Translations under genes and position numbers: made by a program
Part shown: in pieces, positions 42,188-51,376 of the stretch
Position numbering within the stretch: the stretch's first letter is position 1
How the letters are laid out: each line of letters opens with the position of its first letter
Notes under the pieces: model-generated
What the model was told of the DNA's origin: nothing
Databases searched by the model: none
The model's input: only the letters and a program-made list of their open reading frames with translations
NCBI GenBank assembly: GCA_028707125.1
Contig: JAQTUX010000001.1
Coordinates: 713,950 to 777,949, forward strand
DNA: 64,000 nucleotides
Direction of reading: 5' to 3'
From: Candidatus Omnitrophota bacterium
GTDB taxonomy: Bacteria > Omnitrophota > Gorgyraeia > Gygaellales > JAQTUX01

Positions 42188-42918
42188 TCGGAGTAATACC
42201 GGCGCGGTTTGGTTCAAGCAGGTTTCAGGGCAAGGTGCTTGCCGATATATTGGGCAAGCCGATGATACAGCATGTCTGGGAGCGTTCCAAACAGGCGAAG
42301 CTGCTTGATGACCTGGTCATTGCCTGCGATGACGAAAAGGTGGCGCGGGCCGCGGAGGGGTTTGGGGCGAAGGTGGTATTTACCGCCAAGGCGCATTCCT
42401 GCGGCACAGACAGGATCGCGGAGGTGATCAATCCCATTGATGTGAACATCGTGATCAATATTCAGGGAGACGAACCGCTGGTCCATCCCGCGATGATAGA
42501 TAATGTTGCCAGCGAACTCCTGGGCAATAAGGACGTATATATGGTAACGCTGATGAAGAAGATAGAGTCGGCGGATGAGGTCTCCAGCCCCAATGTCGTA
42601 AAGGTCATAACCGACAAAGACGGCTTCGCGATCTATTTTTCCCGCTCCGCCATTCCTTATCATCGTTCGGAAAGCGCGGATGAGCCGGCCCCGGTTTATT
42701 ATAAACATATCGGGCTCTATGGGTACACCAAGGATTTCATCTTTACTTACAAGAATATCCCGAAGTCAAAACTGGAACTGGCGGAGAAACTGGAACAATT
42801 GAGGGTTTTGGAGCATGGGCTGCGCATTAAAGTTCTTGAAACCAGATTTGATACCGTGGGAGTGGACAGGTTTGAAGATATAGCCAAGGTAGAGCGATTG
42901 CTCAGGGAAGGGCTATGA
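42178..42918 (+). CDS. kdsB: CMP-Kdo synthetase KdsB
   Basis: Activates Kdo with CTP for WaaA. N-terminal '[20 protein letters not shown]' with the CTP loop, '[12 protein letters not shown]' and '[11 protein letters not shown]', then '[13 protein letters not shown]'. 246 residues, standard. Overlaps the heptose kinase by 10 bases and kdsA by 4. Confidence 0.96.
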   Translation: MDVIGVIPARFGSSRFQGKVLADILGKPMIQHVWERSKQAKLLDDLVIACDDEKVARAAEGFGAKVVFTAKAHSCGTDRIAEVINPIDVNIVINIQGDEPLVHPAMIDNVASELLGNKDVYMVTLMKKIESADEVSSPNVVKVITDKDGFAIYFSRSAIPYHRSESADEPAPVYYKHIGLYGYTKDFIFTYKNIPKSKLELAEKLEQLRVLEHGLRIKVLETRFDTVGVDRFEDIAKVERLLREGL

Positions 42919-43736
42919 AGACGGTAAGGGTAGGAAAGATAAAGATAGGCGCCGACAGCCCTCTGGTTTTGATCGCCGGGCCCTGTGTCATTGAATCAGA
43001 GGCAATGGCATTGTCCTGCGCGGGAAAATTAAAGTCGATCTGCGACGGGCTTAAGGTACCGTTCATATTCAAGGCCAGCTACGATAAGGCAAACCGGCTT
43101 TCAGGCAAGTCCTTTCGCGGCCCCGGCATAAAAAAAGGGCTTAATGTGCTTAAGCGCGTTAAGAAAGAGATCGGCGTTCCCGTGCTCAGCGACGTGCATT
43201 GCAGGGAAGAGGTAAAGGAGGCTGCCGGGGTATTGGACGTGATCCAGATCCCCGCGTTCCTCTGCCGCCAGACCGACCTGCTTGTTGCCGCGGCAAAGAC
43301 AGGGAAGCCGGTAAACATAAAGAAGGGGCAGTTCATGGCTCCCTGGGATATAATCCCGGTGCTGCATAAAGTGGAATCACAGGGCAATAAGAACATATTG
43401 ATCACCGAGCGCGGCGTGAGTTTCGGTTACAACAATTTAGTCGTTGACTTGAGGTCGCTTGCCGTTTTGAGCGAAAGCGGCTACCCGGTTATCTTTGACG
43501 CCACCCACAGCGTGCAGCTGCCCGGCGGAAGAGGCGATGCCTCTTCGGGGCAGAGGCAGTATGTTGCCGGTCTTTCGCGCGCCGCCGTTGCCTTCGGCTG
43601 TAACGGGCTGTTTTTGGAAGTCCACCCTGACCCTGATTCGGCGCTTTGCGACGCGGCCAATATGATCTCGTTGAATGAGGTCAAGCATTTACTTTCCCAG
43701 GTAATTAAAATAAACGAGGCGTTGAAATGTGCGTAA
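42915..43736 (+). CDS. kdsA: Kdo-8-phosphate synthase KdsA
   Basis: Condenses arabinose-5-phosphate and PEP. '[20 protein letters not shown]', '[20 protein letters not shown]', '[10 protein letters not shown]', '[11 protein letters not shown]' and '[11 protein letters not shown]' are diagnostic. 273 residues. The Asn/Cys position that separates metal-free from metal-dependent types reads Cys in 'IAGPCVIES', suggesting the metal-dependent class (inference). ATGA overlap with kdsB. Confidence 0.96.
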   Translation: MKTVRVGKIKIGADSPLVLIAGPCVIESEAMALSCAGKLKSICDGLKVPFIFKASYDKANRLSGKSFRGPGIKKGLNVLKRVKKEIGVPVLSDVHCREEVKEAAGVLDVIQIPAFLCRQTDLLVAAAKTGKPVNIKKGQFMAPWDIIPVLHKVESQGNKNILITERGVSFGYNNLVVDLRSLAVLSESGYPVIFDATHSVQLPGGRGDASSGQRQYVAGLSRAAVAFGCNGLFLEVHPDPDSALCDAANMISLNEVKHLLSQVIKINEALKCA

Positions 43737-44686
43737 AGAGGGCAAGAGAGGTCTTGAGGATCGAGGCCGAGGCGATAAAAGGCCTTACGCCCCGGCTAAA
43801 CGAAGATTTTAATAAGGCAGTGAGGACCATATACGAATGTAAGGGAATGGTCGTGCTTACCGGCATGGGCAAGGCAGGCATCATCGCCCAGAAGATCTCC
43901 GCGACGCTCGCCTCTACGGGCACGCCCAGTTTGTTCCTTCATTCCGCGGAAGCGATACACGGGGACCTGGGCAGGGTCAGGAAGGAAGATGTGGTAGTCG
44001 CCCTTTCCTATAGCGGAGAGACGCAAGAGGTAAAGCAGCTGCTCCCGATATTAAAAAAGATCGGTTCCACGCTTATATCAATTACAGGCGGCCCAAGGTC
44101 AACGCTGGCGCGCTATTCCGATGTGGTCCTGGACGTCAGCGTGAAAAGAGAGGCATGCCCTTTAGGTCTGGCGCCCACGGCCTCCACTACCGCTATGCTG
44201 GCCATGGGGGACGCGCTTAGCGTCTGCGTTCAGGAAAAGAAGGGTTTCCGCGAAGAGGATTTCGCGCTGTATCACCCCGGCGGTTCGCTGGGTAAGCGGC
44301 TTCTGCTGAAGGTCGCGGATATAATGCGCAAAGGCAGGGATAATCCGGTAGTGAAAGAAAGCGAGAAGGTTTCCAGGGTGCTGTACAAGATCACGCAGGC
44401 GCGCGCGGGCGCGGCTTCAATTGTAGGCAAAGATGGAAAACTGAGCGGCATATTTACCGACGGAGATCTGAGAAGGCATCTTGAGTCGGATATCGATATT
44501 GCCAACTGTCATATCTCTGAAGTCATGACCAGGAGGCCGGCAACGATCACAAAAGAGCGGCTGGCTGTAGAGGCGCTGAAGATATTAAAGGATAAAAAGA
44601 TCGATGAGCTGCCTGTCGTAGATGAGAAAATGCGGCCTGTGGGCATGCTTGATGTGCAGGATCTGCTTAAGGCGGGATTAGTTTAG
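43727..44686 (+). CDS. kdsD: D-arabinose-5-phosphate isomerase KdsD (KpsF/GutQ family)
   Basis: Makes arabinose-5-phosphate for KdsA. A SIS domain ('[20 protein letters not shown]', '[20 protein letters not shown]', '[16 protein letters not shown]') is followed by two CBS domains to the C-terminus. 319 residues, standard. Overlaps kdsA by 10 bases. Confidence 0.95.
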   Translation: MCVKRAREVLRIEAEAIKGLTPRLNEDFNKAVRTIYECKGMVVLTGMGKAGIIAQKISATLASTGTPSLFLHSAEAIHGDLGRVRKEDVVVALSYSGETQEVKQLLPILKKIGSTLISITGGPRSTLARYSDVVLDVSVKREACPLGLAPTASTTAMLAMGDALSVCVQEKKGFREEDFALYHPGGSLGKRLLLKVADIMRKGRDNPVVKESEKVSRVLYKITQARAGAASIVGKDGKLSGIFTDGDLRRHLESDIDIANCHISEVMTRRPATITKERLAVEALKILKDKKIDELPVVDEKMRPVGMLDVQDLLKAGLV

Positions 44687-44689
44687 GAT

Positions 44690-45211
44690 ATGGATAATCT
44701 TACAGAAAAACTAAAGAAGGTCAAAGTCCTGCTGCTGGACGTGGACGGGGTGCTGACGGACGGCAGGATCATCTATGATTCCAAAGGCAGGGACATGAAA
44801 TTTTTTGATGTCCACGACGGCATGGGCGTGCACCTGCTTAAAAAGGCGGGCATCAAGGTCGTGCTGGTGACCGCGCGCGGCTCAAAGGCGATAAGGCCGC
44901 GCGCAAAAGATATGGGGGTTGATTTTATTTTTGAGGACCTTTCGCCCAAGACATCCTGCCTGGGCAAGGTGCTTGGCCGTTTTAAAGTGGCTGCCGACGA
45001 ACTTATGTTCGTAGGAGATGACCTCGTTGACCTCTGCCTGATGAAGGCGGTAGGGCTTCCTGTCGCCGTATGCAATGCCTGCCCGGAAGTCATAAATAAG
45101 GCGGCGTATATAACAAAAAAGTCAGGCGGCAGGGGAGCTGTCAGAGAGATATCCGAGCTTATCCTTAAGGCGCAGGGGAAGTGGGATGAGGTAATAGCGA
45201 AATATGTCTAA
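44690..45211 (+). CDS. kdsC: Kdo-8-phosphate phosphatase KdsC
   Basis: HAD-superfamily C0 enzyme removing phosphate from Kdo-8-P. 'LLLDVDGVLTDGRIIYDSKG' carries the catalytic DxD, then 'FDVHDGMGVHLLKKAGI', 'VTARGS' and 'VGDDLVDLCLM'. 173 residues, normal. Completes kdsB-A-D-C. Overlaps the LptCA gene by 8 bases. Confidence 0.95.
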   Translation: MDNLTEKLKKVKVLLLDVDGVLTDGRIIYDSKGRDMKFFDVHDGMGVHLLKKAGIKVVLVTARGSKAIRPRAKDMGVDFIFEDLSPKTSCLGKVLGRFKVAADELMFVGDDLVDLCLMKAVGLPVAVCNACPEVINKAAYITKKSGGRGAVREISELILKAQGKWDEVIAKYV

Positions 45212-46079
45212 ATATAATATTCTCTTCTTATTATTTTGTATTTTTATAGCGGCGAGCTCCTTTCTCGCTTCCGCTGAAGAGGAGCAGAAAGATGCGGAGC
45301 AGCAGATGGAGGAGTTCAGCATAGCCGGCTTCGGCGAACAAGGGAAGAAGACCTGGCAGCTTAACGGCAAGAACGCCGATATATATTCCAGCAACATAAA
45401 ACTGACCGATATAGTCGCGGATATGTACGGTGATCAAGACGACATCACGCTTACCGCCGACCGCGGCTCTTTTGACAAGGCAAACGGCAAGATGCACCTT
45501 GAAAGCAACGTGGTGGCCACGACAAAATCCGGCGCCAAGATGACCACGGATTCGCTGGATTGGGACAGGGAGAAACAACTGGTCACCACTCCGGACAGGG
45601 TGAATGTTTACAGGGAGAATATGCACACGCAGGGCACAGGGGCAGAGGGAAAGACAGACCTCCAGACCGTGACCCTGCAGAAGGATGTTAAGGTTGAGAT
45701 AGAGCCCAAGGAGGGAGAGAAGGCCCAGGGTACGGTCACCATTACCTGCGACGGAGCGCTTGAAGTCGATTACGGCAAAGAGGTCGCGGTGTTTAACGAG
45801 AACGTTAAGGCGGATGACGGGGAAAATCAGATCTACAGCGACAGGATGGACGTCCATTTCAGCATGTCGGGGGAGGTTGACCCCAAGACCGGCCAGAAAA
45901 AGGGCAGTATAAAAAAGATAGTGGCAGAGGGTAATGTGAAGATAGTAAAGGGCGAGAACGAGAGTTACGCCCAGAAAGCGGAGTATATTGCCGAGGAGAA
46001 AAGGGTCGTGCTTACCGGCAGGCCTAAACTTATGATTCTGTCTGAAGGCGGAGGGCTGGATGCATCTTTTGGAGATTAA
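45204..46079 (+). CDS. Fused LptC-LptA-like periplasmic LPS transport protein
   Basis: A signal or anchor helix at residues 5-24 ('ILFLLFCIFIAASSFLASA'). Residues about 35-150 look like LptC ('WQLNGKNADIYSSNIKLTDI', 'LTADRGSFDKANGKMHLESN'). From about 155 a second OstA/LptA jelly-roll follows ('GALEVDYGKEVAVFNENVKA', 'YAQKAEYIAEEKRVVLTG'). 291 residues, about the sum of one short LptC and one LptA. Position between kdsC and lptB supports the LPS export role. The ATG of lptB lies inside its end. Confidence 0.82.
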   Translation: MSKYNILFLLFCIFIAASSFLASAEEEQKDAEQQMEEFSIAGFGEQGKKTWQLNGKNADIYSSNIKLTDIVADMYGDQDDITLTADRGSFDKANGKMHLESNVVATTKSGAKMTTDSLDWDREKQLVTTPDRVNVYRENMHTQGTGAEGKTDLQTVTLQKDVKVEIEPKEGEKAQGTVTITCDGALEVDYGKEVAVFNENVKADDGENQIYSDRMDVHFSMSGEVDPKTGQKKGSIKKIVAEGNVKIVKGENESYAQKAEYIAEEKRVVLTGRPKLMILSEGGGLDASFGD

Positions 46080-46782
46080 GGGCCTGACCAAATCATACGG
46101 CGGAAGGACGGTCGTAAAGGGCGTAGACCTTTTAGTCAAGCGCGGTGAGATAGTCGGGCTGCTCGGCCCCAACGGCGCGGGCAAGACCACGACCTTCTAT
46201 ATGATAGTAGGGGTGATCCCGCCCGACAAGGGCAAAGTCATCTTTGACAATCATGATATAACCAGGTTCCCCATTCACAGGCGTTCGCATTTCGGCATAA
46301 GTTATTTAAGCCAGGAGGCATCCGCGTTCAGGAAACTCACGGTAGAAGAAAATATTATGGCCATACTGGAGATACTGCCGTTGGGCCCCAAAGAAAGAGA
46401 GAAACGCCTCAGAGGCCTGTTGAAGGAATTGAATATCGCCCATCTTGCCAAGTCAAAGGCCTATACCCTTTCGGGCGGCGAGAGAAGGCGGCTTGAGATC
46501 ACGCGGGCGCTTGTCACCAACCCTTCCTTTATATTGCTGGATGAGCCGTTTTCAGGCATTGACCCCATCGTGGTCGCCGAAGCGCAGGAAATAATAAGGG
46601 AGCTTAAGGCCAAGGGTTTGGGCATATTATTGACTGACCATAATGTAAGGGAGACCCTTGCCATTACCGACAGGGCGTACCTGATAGCGGACGGCAAGAT
46701 CCTGATCTCCGGCAGCGCCGGCGATCTGATAGATAACCCCAGGGCCAGAGAGTTATACCTGGGGGAGAAATTCAAAATGTGA
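46060..46782 (+). CDS. lptB: LPS export ABC transporter ATPase LptB
   Basis: Powers LPS extraction with LptF/G (not in the window). Walker A 'GLLGPNGAGKTTTFYMIVG', Q-loop 'YLSQEASAFRKLTVEENI', signature 'LSGGERRRLEITRAL', Walker B 'FILLDEPFSGIDP' and the switch 'TDHNVRETL'. 240 residues, standard. Overlaps the LptCA gene by 20 bases. Confidence 0.95.
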   Translation: MHLLEIKGLTKSYGGRTVVKGVDLLVKRGEIVGLLGPNGAGKTTTFYMIVGVIPPDKGKVIFDNHDITRFPIHRRSHFGISYLSQEASAFRKLTVEENIMAILEILPLGPKEREKRLRGLLKELNIAHLAKSKAYTLSGGERRRLEITRALVTNPSFILLDEPFSGIDPIVVAEAQEIIRELKAKGLGILLTDHNVRETLAITDRAYLIADGKILISGSAGDLIDNPRARELYLGEKFKM

Positions 46783-46803
46783 AGCCAGGAAGGAGCAGCT
46801 TAA

Positions 46804-47694
46804 GTGAAAAAACAGATCAAGAAGATAGACGCCACAAAGATGGAAGTGCATATTGAGGCGGGCGCCGATGTGGTAGCCGGTAAATTCAACGAGGTTTACG
46901 AAAAGATCTCAAAAGAGGCGAAGGTCAAGGGTTTCAGGCCGGGCAAGGTGCCGCGCGATATCCTGGAAAAACATTATTCATCTCATGCCCATCAACAGGT
47001 AGTCAACGAGCTTGTTCCGGATCTATTGAAGAAGGCGGCGGATGAAGACAAGATTAATATAGTAAGCGTCCTCAATGTCAGCGACGTCAATTTAAGCGGC
47101 GCGAATATTTCCTTTAAGGCGGATGTTGAGGTTGAGCCGGAGGTCAAGCTCGGCGAATATAAGGGCATTAAGGTCAAATGGGAAGAAGTAAAGATCGGCA
47201 AGGATGACGTCAAAAGGTATATAGAGGCGCTGAAGGAAAAGGGCGGGCTGGAAGTCCCCGGCGAAGGGCTCGCGCGCGCTCTCGGCTACCCCAGTAATGA
47301 GCAGATGGAGGAGTCGGTGCGCATGCAGTTGTATCTTCAAAAAGAAAATCAGATAAGGTCGGGCATAGAGCAGAAGATAATAGACGAGCTTCTAAAGAGT
47401 TCTTCCTTAAGCGTCCCGCAGAGTTTATTGGCCAGGCGCCTTGATGAGCTTGCCTCCGACGCCAAGATGCAGCTTGCGATGAGGGGTTTTACCAAGGAGC
47501 AGATCGAGGGCAAGGACGAAGATTTGAAGAAGGAACTCAAGGCAAATGCCGAAACGCAGGTGAAGATATACCTTATATTCAAAAGTATAGCGCAGAAAGA
47601 GAATATAACCGTAGACAATCAGGTGACTCAGAAGGTGATGGAGTTCTTGCTTAAGGCCGCCGACTGGGATGTCCCGTCGAGGATAATAACATAA
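46804..47694 (+). CDS. tig: Trigger-factor-like chaperone without PPIase domain
   Basis: The ribosome-docking N-domain has the signature 'KGFRPGKVPRDILEKHY', then 'FKADVEVEPEVKLGEYKGIK' leads straight into the helical C-domain ('LLARRLDELASDAKMQLAMR', 'VKIYLIFKSIAQKENI'). The FKBP-type PPIase insert between them is absent; total length 296 against about 430 usual. GTG start after AAGGAG. It stands directly before clpP, the classic tig-clpP order. Confidence 0.85.
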   Translation: MKKQIKKIDATKMEVHIEAGADVVAGKFNEVYEKISKEAKVKGFRPGKVPRDILEKHYSSHAHQQVVNELVPDLLKKAADEDKINIVSVLNVSDVNLSGANISFKADVEVEPEVKLGEYKGIKVKWEEVKIGKDDVKRYIEALKEKGGLEVPGEGLARALGYPSNEQMEESVRMQLYLQKENQIRSGIEQKIIDELLKSSSLSVPQSLLARRLDELASDAKMQLAMRGFTKEQIEGKDEDLKKELKANAETQVKIYLIFKSIAQKENITVDNQVTQKVMEFLLKAADWDVPSRIIT

Positions 47695-47698
47695 CTGA

Positions 47699-47718
47699 CT
47701 CCACACTTACGTGTGGGG
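47699..47718 (+). repeat. Short palindromic hairpin, type A, degenerate copy
   Basis: CTCCACAC / GTGTGGGG with TTAC loop; one stem pair is T opposite G. It lies between tig and clpP, just before the clpP ribosome site, and keeps the flank 'AATTGGA'. Confidence 0.8.
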
Positions 47719-47736
47719 AATTGGAGAGGAGGATAT

Positions 47737-48345
47737 ATGCAGGGGACACACGGACAAATTCTGGTACCAATGGTTATCGAACAGAACCCGAGGGGTTTTG
47801 AACGCGCCTACGATATCTATTCCCGCCTTCTTAAGGACAGGATAATATTCATCGGCACGATCATTGATGATAATGTGGCCAATCTTATCATAGCCCAGAT
47901 GTTGTTTTTACAGATGGAGGATACAAGCAAGGAGATCAGTATATACATAAATTCTCCGGGCGGCTCGGTAACAAGCGGCCTTGCCATTTACGATACGATG
48001 CAATTTTTAAAGCCGGACGTGGCCACTTATTGCGTGGGCCAGGCCTCCAGCATGGGGGCGATGCTTCTGGCGGCGGGTGTTAAGGGCAAACGTTACGCCC
48101 TGCCCCATTCGCGCGTGATGATACATCAGCCCTGGGGAGGCGTGCAGGGCCAGGCGTCGGACATATCCATTCACGCCAAGGAGATCCTCAGCTTGAAAGA
48201 TAAGATAAATCAGATACTTTCCAGCCATACGGGCCAGCCGCTGGAAAAGATCGAGAAGGATACGGATAGAGATTATTTTATGTCTTCCGATGAGGCAAAA
48301 AAATACGGCCTTATCGATGAGGTGATCACACATAAAAAGAAATGA
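47737..48345 (+). CDS. clpP: ATP-dependent Clp protease proteolytic subunit ClpP
   Basis: Serine protease ring that works with ClpX/ClpA. Catalytic Ser in '[14 protein letters not shown]', His in '[11 protein letters not shown]', Asp in '[10 protein letters not shown]'. 202 residues from the ATG at 47737, which has GAGAGGAGG upstream; an in-frame start 8 codons earlier overlaps the hairpin. No clpX follows; the next gene is an aminotransferase after a 154-base gap. Confidence 0.96.
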   Translation: MQGTHGQILVPMVIEQNPRGFERAYDIYSRLLKDRIIFIGTIIDDNVANLIIAQMLFLQMEDTSKEISIYINSPGGSVTSGLAIYDTMQFLKPDVATYCVGQASSMGAMLLAAGVKGKRYALPHSRVMIHQPWGGVQGQASDISIHAKEILSLKDKINQILSSHTGQPLEKIEKDTDRDYFMSSDEAKKYGLIDEVITHKKK

Positions 48346-48351
48346 TAATTA

Positions 48352-48481
48352 AAACACTAAACCCTAAACACTAAACTCTAAACAAACTCAAAATACAAAA
48401 CACAAAACAGCAAGTAAGTTTTGACATTTGAGTTTGGGGTTTTGGGTTTATTTAGGGTTTAGGATTTAGAGTTTAGGGTTT
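48352..48481 (+). repeat. Long imperfect palindrome of AAACCCT-like heptamers
   Basis: Left arm 48352-48406 and right arm 48427-48481 pair over 55 positions without gaps: 44 match, 3 of the 11 others are T opposite G. Loop 20 bases. Each arm is a run of heptamers of the form AAACNCT (left) or AGNGTTT (right). It fills the clpP-aminotransferase gap almost completely. Confidence 0.85.
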
Positions 48482-48499
48482 GGAAAGGAGAATTTATTT

Positions 48500-49636
48500 A
48501 TGAGGAAGAGATACTTATTAACACCGGGGCCTACGCCCATTCCGCCGAACGTGCTTGAGGCCGAAGCCAGGCCGATCATACACCACAGGACTCCGCAGTT
48601 TCAGGGGATACTGAAGGAAGCGGAGGATGGCCTGAAGTATGTTTTTCAGACAAAGAACGACGTATTCATCCTTGCTTCATCAGGCACGGGCGCGATGGAG
48701 GCGGCAGTGGTTAACCTGCTTTCTGCCGGCGACAGCGCCATTACGATCGAAAGCGGAAAGTTCGGGGAAAGATGGACCGAGCTTTGCGCCGCTTACGGCG
48801 TAAACGCGCAGGTGATCAAGGTGCAGGACGGCAAGGCAGTTGAGCCGAATGTTGTCAAGGAGGCCCTTAAATCCAACCCCGGGATCAAGGCGGTGTTTTC
48901 CACGCTTTGCGAGACATCCACAGGCGTCACTAATGACATCAAGGCGCTGGGCGAGATCGTAAAAGGTACCGACGCGGTTTTAGTGGTTGACGCCATAAGC
49001 GGCCTGGGGGCGGTTGACCTCAAAACCGATGAGTGGTCGGTTGACGTCGTTGTGGCCGGTTCGCAAAAGGGGCTGATGCTTGCGCCGGGGCTGGGCTTCA
49101 TCAGCGTAAGCGAGAAGGCGGGCAAGCGCGTTAAGGAAACAAAGTCCCCCCGTTATTACTTTGATTTAAATAAGGCGAAGAAGGCGCTTGATAAGACCGA
49201 TACGCCTTTTACTCCGGCGATATCGCTGATCATCGCTTTGAACGAGAGCCTGAAAATGATAAAGCAGGACGGGCTGGAGGAGGTTTTCAAGAAGCACAAG
49301 CGGCTCGCGGATGCCGCCAGGGCGGCTGTCAAGGCGCTTGGCCTGGGGCTGCTTGCGCCTGATGCCGCCTCTGACGCGGTCACGGCCGTAAAGGTGCCTG
49401 CGGGCATAGAAGGAGAAAAGCTGGTCAAGACCATGCGGGATACTTACGGGGTCACCATTGCCGGAGGCCAGGGAGAATTAAAGGGGAAGATCTTCAGGAT
49501 AGCCCATATGGGCTTCATAGAGGAGTTTGATATCATTGTCGGTATCGCCTGTTTGGAAAAGGTATTGAACCAGATGGGCTATAAATTTCAGTTAGGGGCC
49601 GGTGTCAGGGCGGCGCAGGAAGTCTTTTTAAAATAG
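48500..49636 (+). CDS. Class V aminotransferase (serine-pyruvate / alanine-glyoxylate family)
   Basis: PLP enzyme of 378 residues: 'LLTPGPTPIPPNVLEAEARP', 'HHRTPQFQGILKEAEDGL', 'VDAISGLGAVDLKTDEW', and the PLP lysine in 'GSQKGLMLAPGLGF'. In several lineages this family replaces SerC, and serA follows directly, so phosphohydroxypyruvate to phosphoserine is a reasonable guess; glyoxylate amination is the alternative. AAAGGAG (48484-48490). Its gaps on both sides hold long palindromes. Confidence 0.88.
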   Translation: MRKRYLLTPGPTPIPPNVLEAEARPIIHHRTPQFQGILKEAEDGLKYVFQTKNDVFILASSGTGAMEAAVVNLLSAGDSAITIESGKFGERWTELCAAYGVNAQVIKVQDGKAVEPNVVKEALKSNPGIKAVFSTLCETSTGVTNDIKALGEIVKGTDAVLVVDAISGLGAVDLKTDEWSVDVVVAGSQKGLMLAPGLGFISVSEKAGKRVKETKSPRYYFDLNKAKKALDKTDTPFTPAISLIIALNESLKMIKQDGLEEVFKKHKRLADAARAAVKALGLGLLAPDAASDAVTAVKVPAGIEGEKLVKTMRDTYGVTIAGGQGELKGKIFRIAHMGFIEEFDIIVGIACLEKVLNQMGYKFQLGAGVRAAQEVFLK

Positions 49637-49637
49637 T

Positions 49638-49769
49638 TGTCGGTAACGGTCCGGGTTACGGTCATGTATCGGTTACGTGTAACGGTTTGGGTTACGTATT
49701 TATAACGATAGACGTAACCGAATGCCGTTACCGTTACGTAGCCGTAACCCTAACCGACAGACGTAACCT
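49638..49769 (+). repeat. Long imperfect palindrome of GGTTACG-like units
   Basis: Plus-strand units GGTTACG at about 49654, 49671 and 49690 face reverse units CGTAACC at about 49713, 49743 and 49762. The outer TGTCGGT (49638) pairs with ACCGACA (49753-49759). Pairing needs several bulges. It fills the aminotransferase-serA gap up to the ribosome site. Confidence 0.8.
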
Positions 49770-49781
49770 AAGAGGGGAAAA

Positions 49782-51368
49782 ATGATTAAAATACTGGTCA
49801 GCGACCCTTTATCCGAAGAGGGTTTGAAGATCTTGAGGGATGTTAAAGAATTCAAGGTCGAAGTAAAGTGTGAACTTAAGAAAGAGGAATTGCTCAAGAT
49901 CATAAAGGACTACCATGCCTTGATAGTGAGGAGCGCCACTAAAGTCACGGCGGATGTTATTAAGGAGGCGTCAAACCTTAAAGTCATAGGCAGGGCAGGC
50001 GTGGGCCTGGATAACGTGGACCTGGAAGCGGCCACGAGCAAGGGCATTATCGTCATGAATACGCCGGGCGGCAATACCATTTCCACCGCCGAGCACACAG
50101 TGAGTATGATGCTCGCGCTTTCCAGGAACATACCACGCGCCAATACCTCAATGAAAGCGGGCGAATGGAAGCGCTCCAAATTCATGGGCAGCGAACTCTA
50201 TGGGAAGACCTTAGGCGTAGTGGGGCTGGGCAGGATCGGTTCGGAAGTCGCAAAGCGCGCGGCGTCCTTCGGCATGAAGATAATAGCTTATGACCCGTTC
50301 CTTACGCAGAAGGTCGCCGAACAGATAGGCGTTAAGGTGGTCGAGCTTAAGGAAGTCATCAAGTCCGCCGATTACATAACCGTGCATACGCCGCTTACCG
50401 ACGATACCAGGCACATGCTTTCTGATAAAGAGTTCGCGATGATGAAGAAGGGCGTTAAGGTCATAAATTGCGCCAGGGGAGGCATAATTGATGAGGCGGC
50501 CCTGGCAAAGGCGATCAAGGAAGGGAAAGTGGCGGGGGCTGCCATAGACGTATTCGAAAAGGAGCCGCCGGAGGCGTCAAACGAGCTCCTGAGGTTAGAC
50601 GCGGTTGTGGCAACGCCTCATTTAGGCGCTTCCACCGAAGAGGCGCAGGTCAATGTCGCCATTGAGGTGGCAGAAGTTGTGCGCGACGCCCTTCTTGGCA
50701 AAGGCATAAGGAATGCCGCCAACTATCCCTGTATTGACGAGCAGGCCTGTAAGATCCTTGATCCCTACATCGGCCTTTCGGAAAAGATCGGGCTTCTTGC
50801 CGGCCAGTTGATCGAGGGCCGGCTCGTGGAAGTGAATATAATTTACAGCGGCGAAATAGTGCAGCTTGACTCCACGGGGCTGACCCTGGCCTTAATGAAA
50901 GGCGTATTAACCCCTATGCTGCAGGATACGGTAAATTTTATAAACGCCTTGAGCCTGTCCAGAGAAAGGGGCATTAAGGTCAGCGAATCAAAGATCTCAA
51001 AAGAGAGCGAGTTCGTTAACTTTATTTCGGTTGATATCAAGACAGACAAGCAGGTATGCAGGATCGCCGGCACCTTATCCGCCAACAGGCAGCCGCGTAT
51101 CGTAAAGATAAATGAGTTTTACGTGGAGATCATTCCCGCGGGGCACCTGCTGGTCATAAATAACTGGGATAGGCCCGGCATAATCGGCAACCTGGGTACG
51201 CTTCTGGGCGAGCACAAGATAAATATAGCCGGGATGTCCTTCGGCAGGGTCAAGCAGGGAGGAGAGGCCATAACCGTGCTGAATGTTGACAGCGCCCTCC
51301 CCCAAAATGTCCTGGAGAAGATCAGAAAGGCAAAGAACATCCTTTCCGTGAAGACCATCAAATTATAG
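49782..51368 (+). CDS. serA: D-3-phosphoglycerate dehydrogenase SerA
   Basis: First step of serine synthesis. NAD-binding 'LGVVGLGRIGSEVAKRAASF', 'INCARGGIIDEAALAKAI' and catalytic His in 'VATPHLGASTEEAQVNVA'. 528 residues: catalytic part to about 310, allosteric substrate-binding domain, then a C-terminal ACT domain ('LLVINNWDRPGIIGNLGTLL') for serine feedback. AGAGGGG upstream of the ATG. Serine feeds GlyA at 14364. Confidence 0.96.
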   Translation: MIKILVSDPLSEEGLKILRDVKEFKVEVKCELKKEELLKIIKDYHALIVRSATKVTADVIKEASNLKVIGRAGVGLDNVDLEAATSKGIIVMNTPGGNTISTAEHTVSMMLALSRNIPRANTSMKAGEWKRSKFMGSELYGKTLGVVGLGRIGSEVAKRAASFGMKIIAYDPFLTQKVAEQIGVKVVELKEVIKSADYITVHTPLTDDTRHMLSDKEFAMMKKGVKVINCARGGIIDEAALAKAIKEGKVAGAAIDVFEKEPPEASNELLRLDAVVATPHLGASTEEAQVNVAIEVAEVVRDALLGKGIRNAANYPCIDEQACKILDPYIGLSEKIGLLAGQLIEGRLVEVNIIYSGEIVQLDSTGLTLALMKGVLTPMLQDTVNFINALSLSRERGIKVSESKISKESEFVNFISVDIKTDKQVCRIAGTLSANRQPRIVKINEFYVEIIPAGHLLVINNWDRPGIIGNLGTLLGEHKINIAGMSFGRVKQGGEAITVLNVDSALPQNVLEKIRKAKNILSVKTIKL

Positions 51369-51376
51369 GGGAAGAG

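Noticed and set aside
48421-48426. TTGACA in the heptamer palindrome as a -35 box
   Set aside because: No acceptable -10 hexamer at 16-18 bases; the match falls in a T/G-rich repeat.
48352-49769. Regular short repeats considered as CRISPR arrays
   Set aside because: Units are 7 bases, diverged, inverted between arms and without spacers of constant length; no cas genes nearby.
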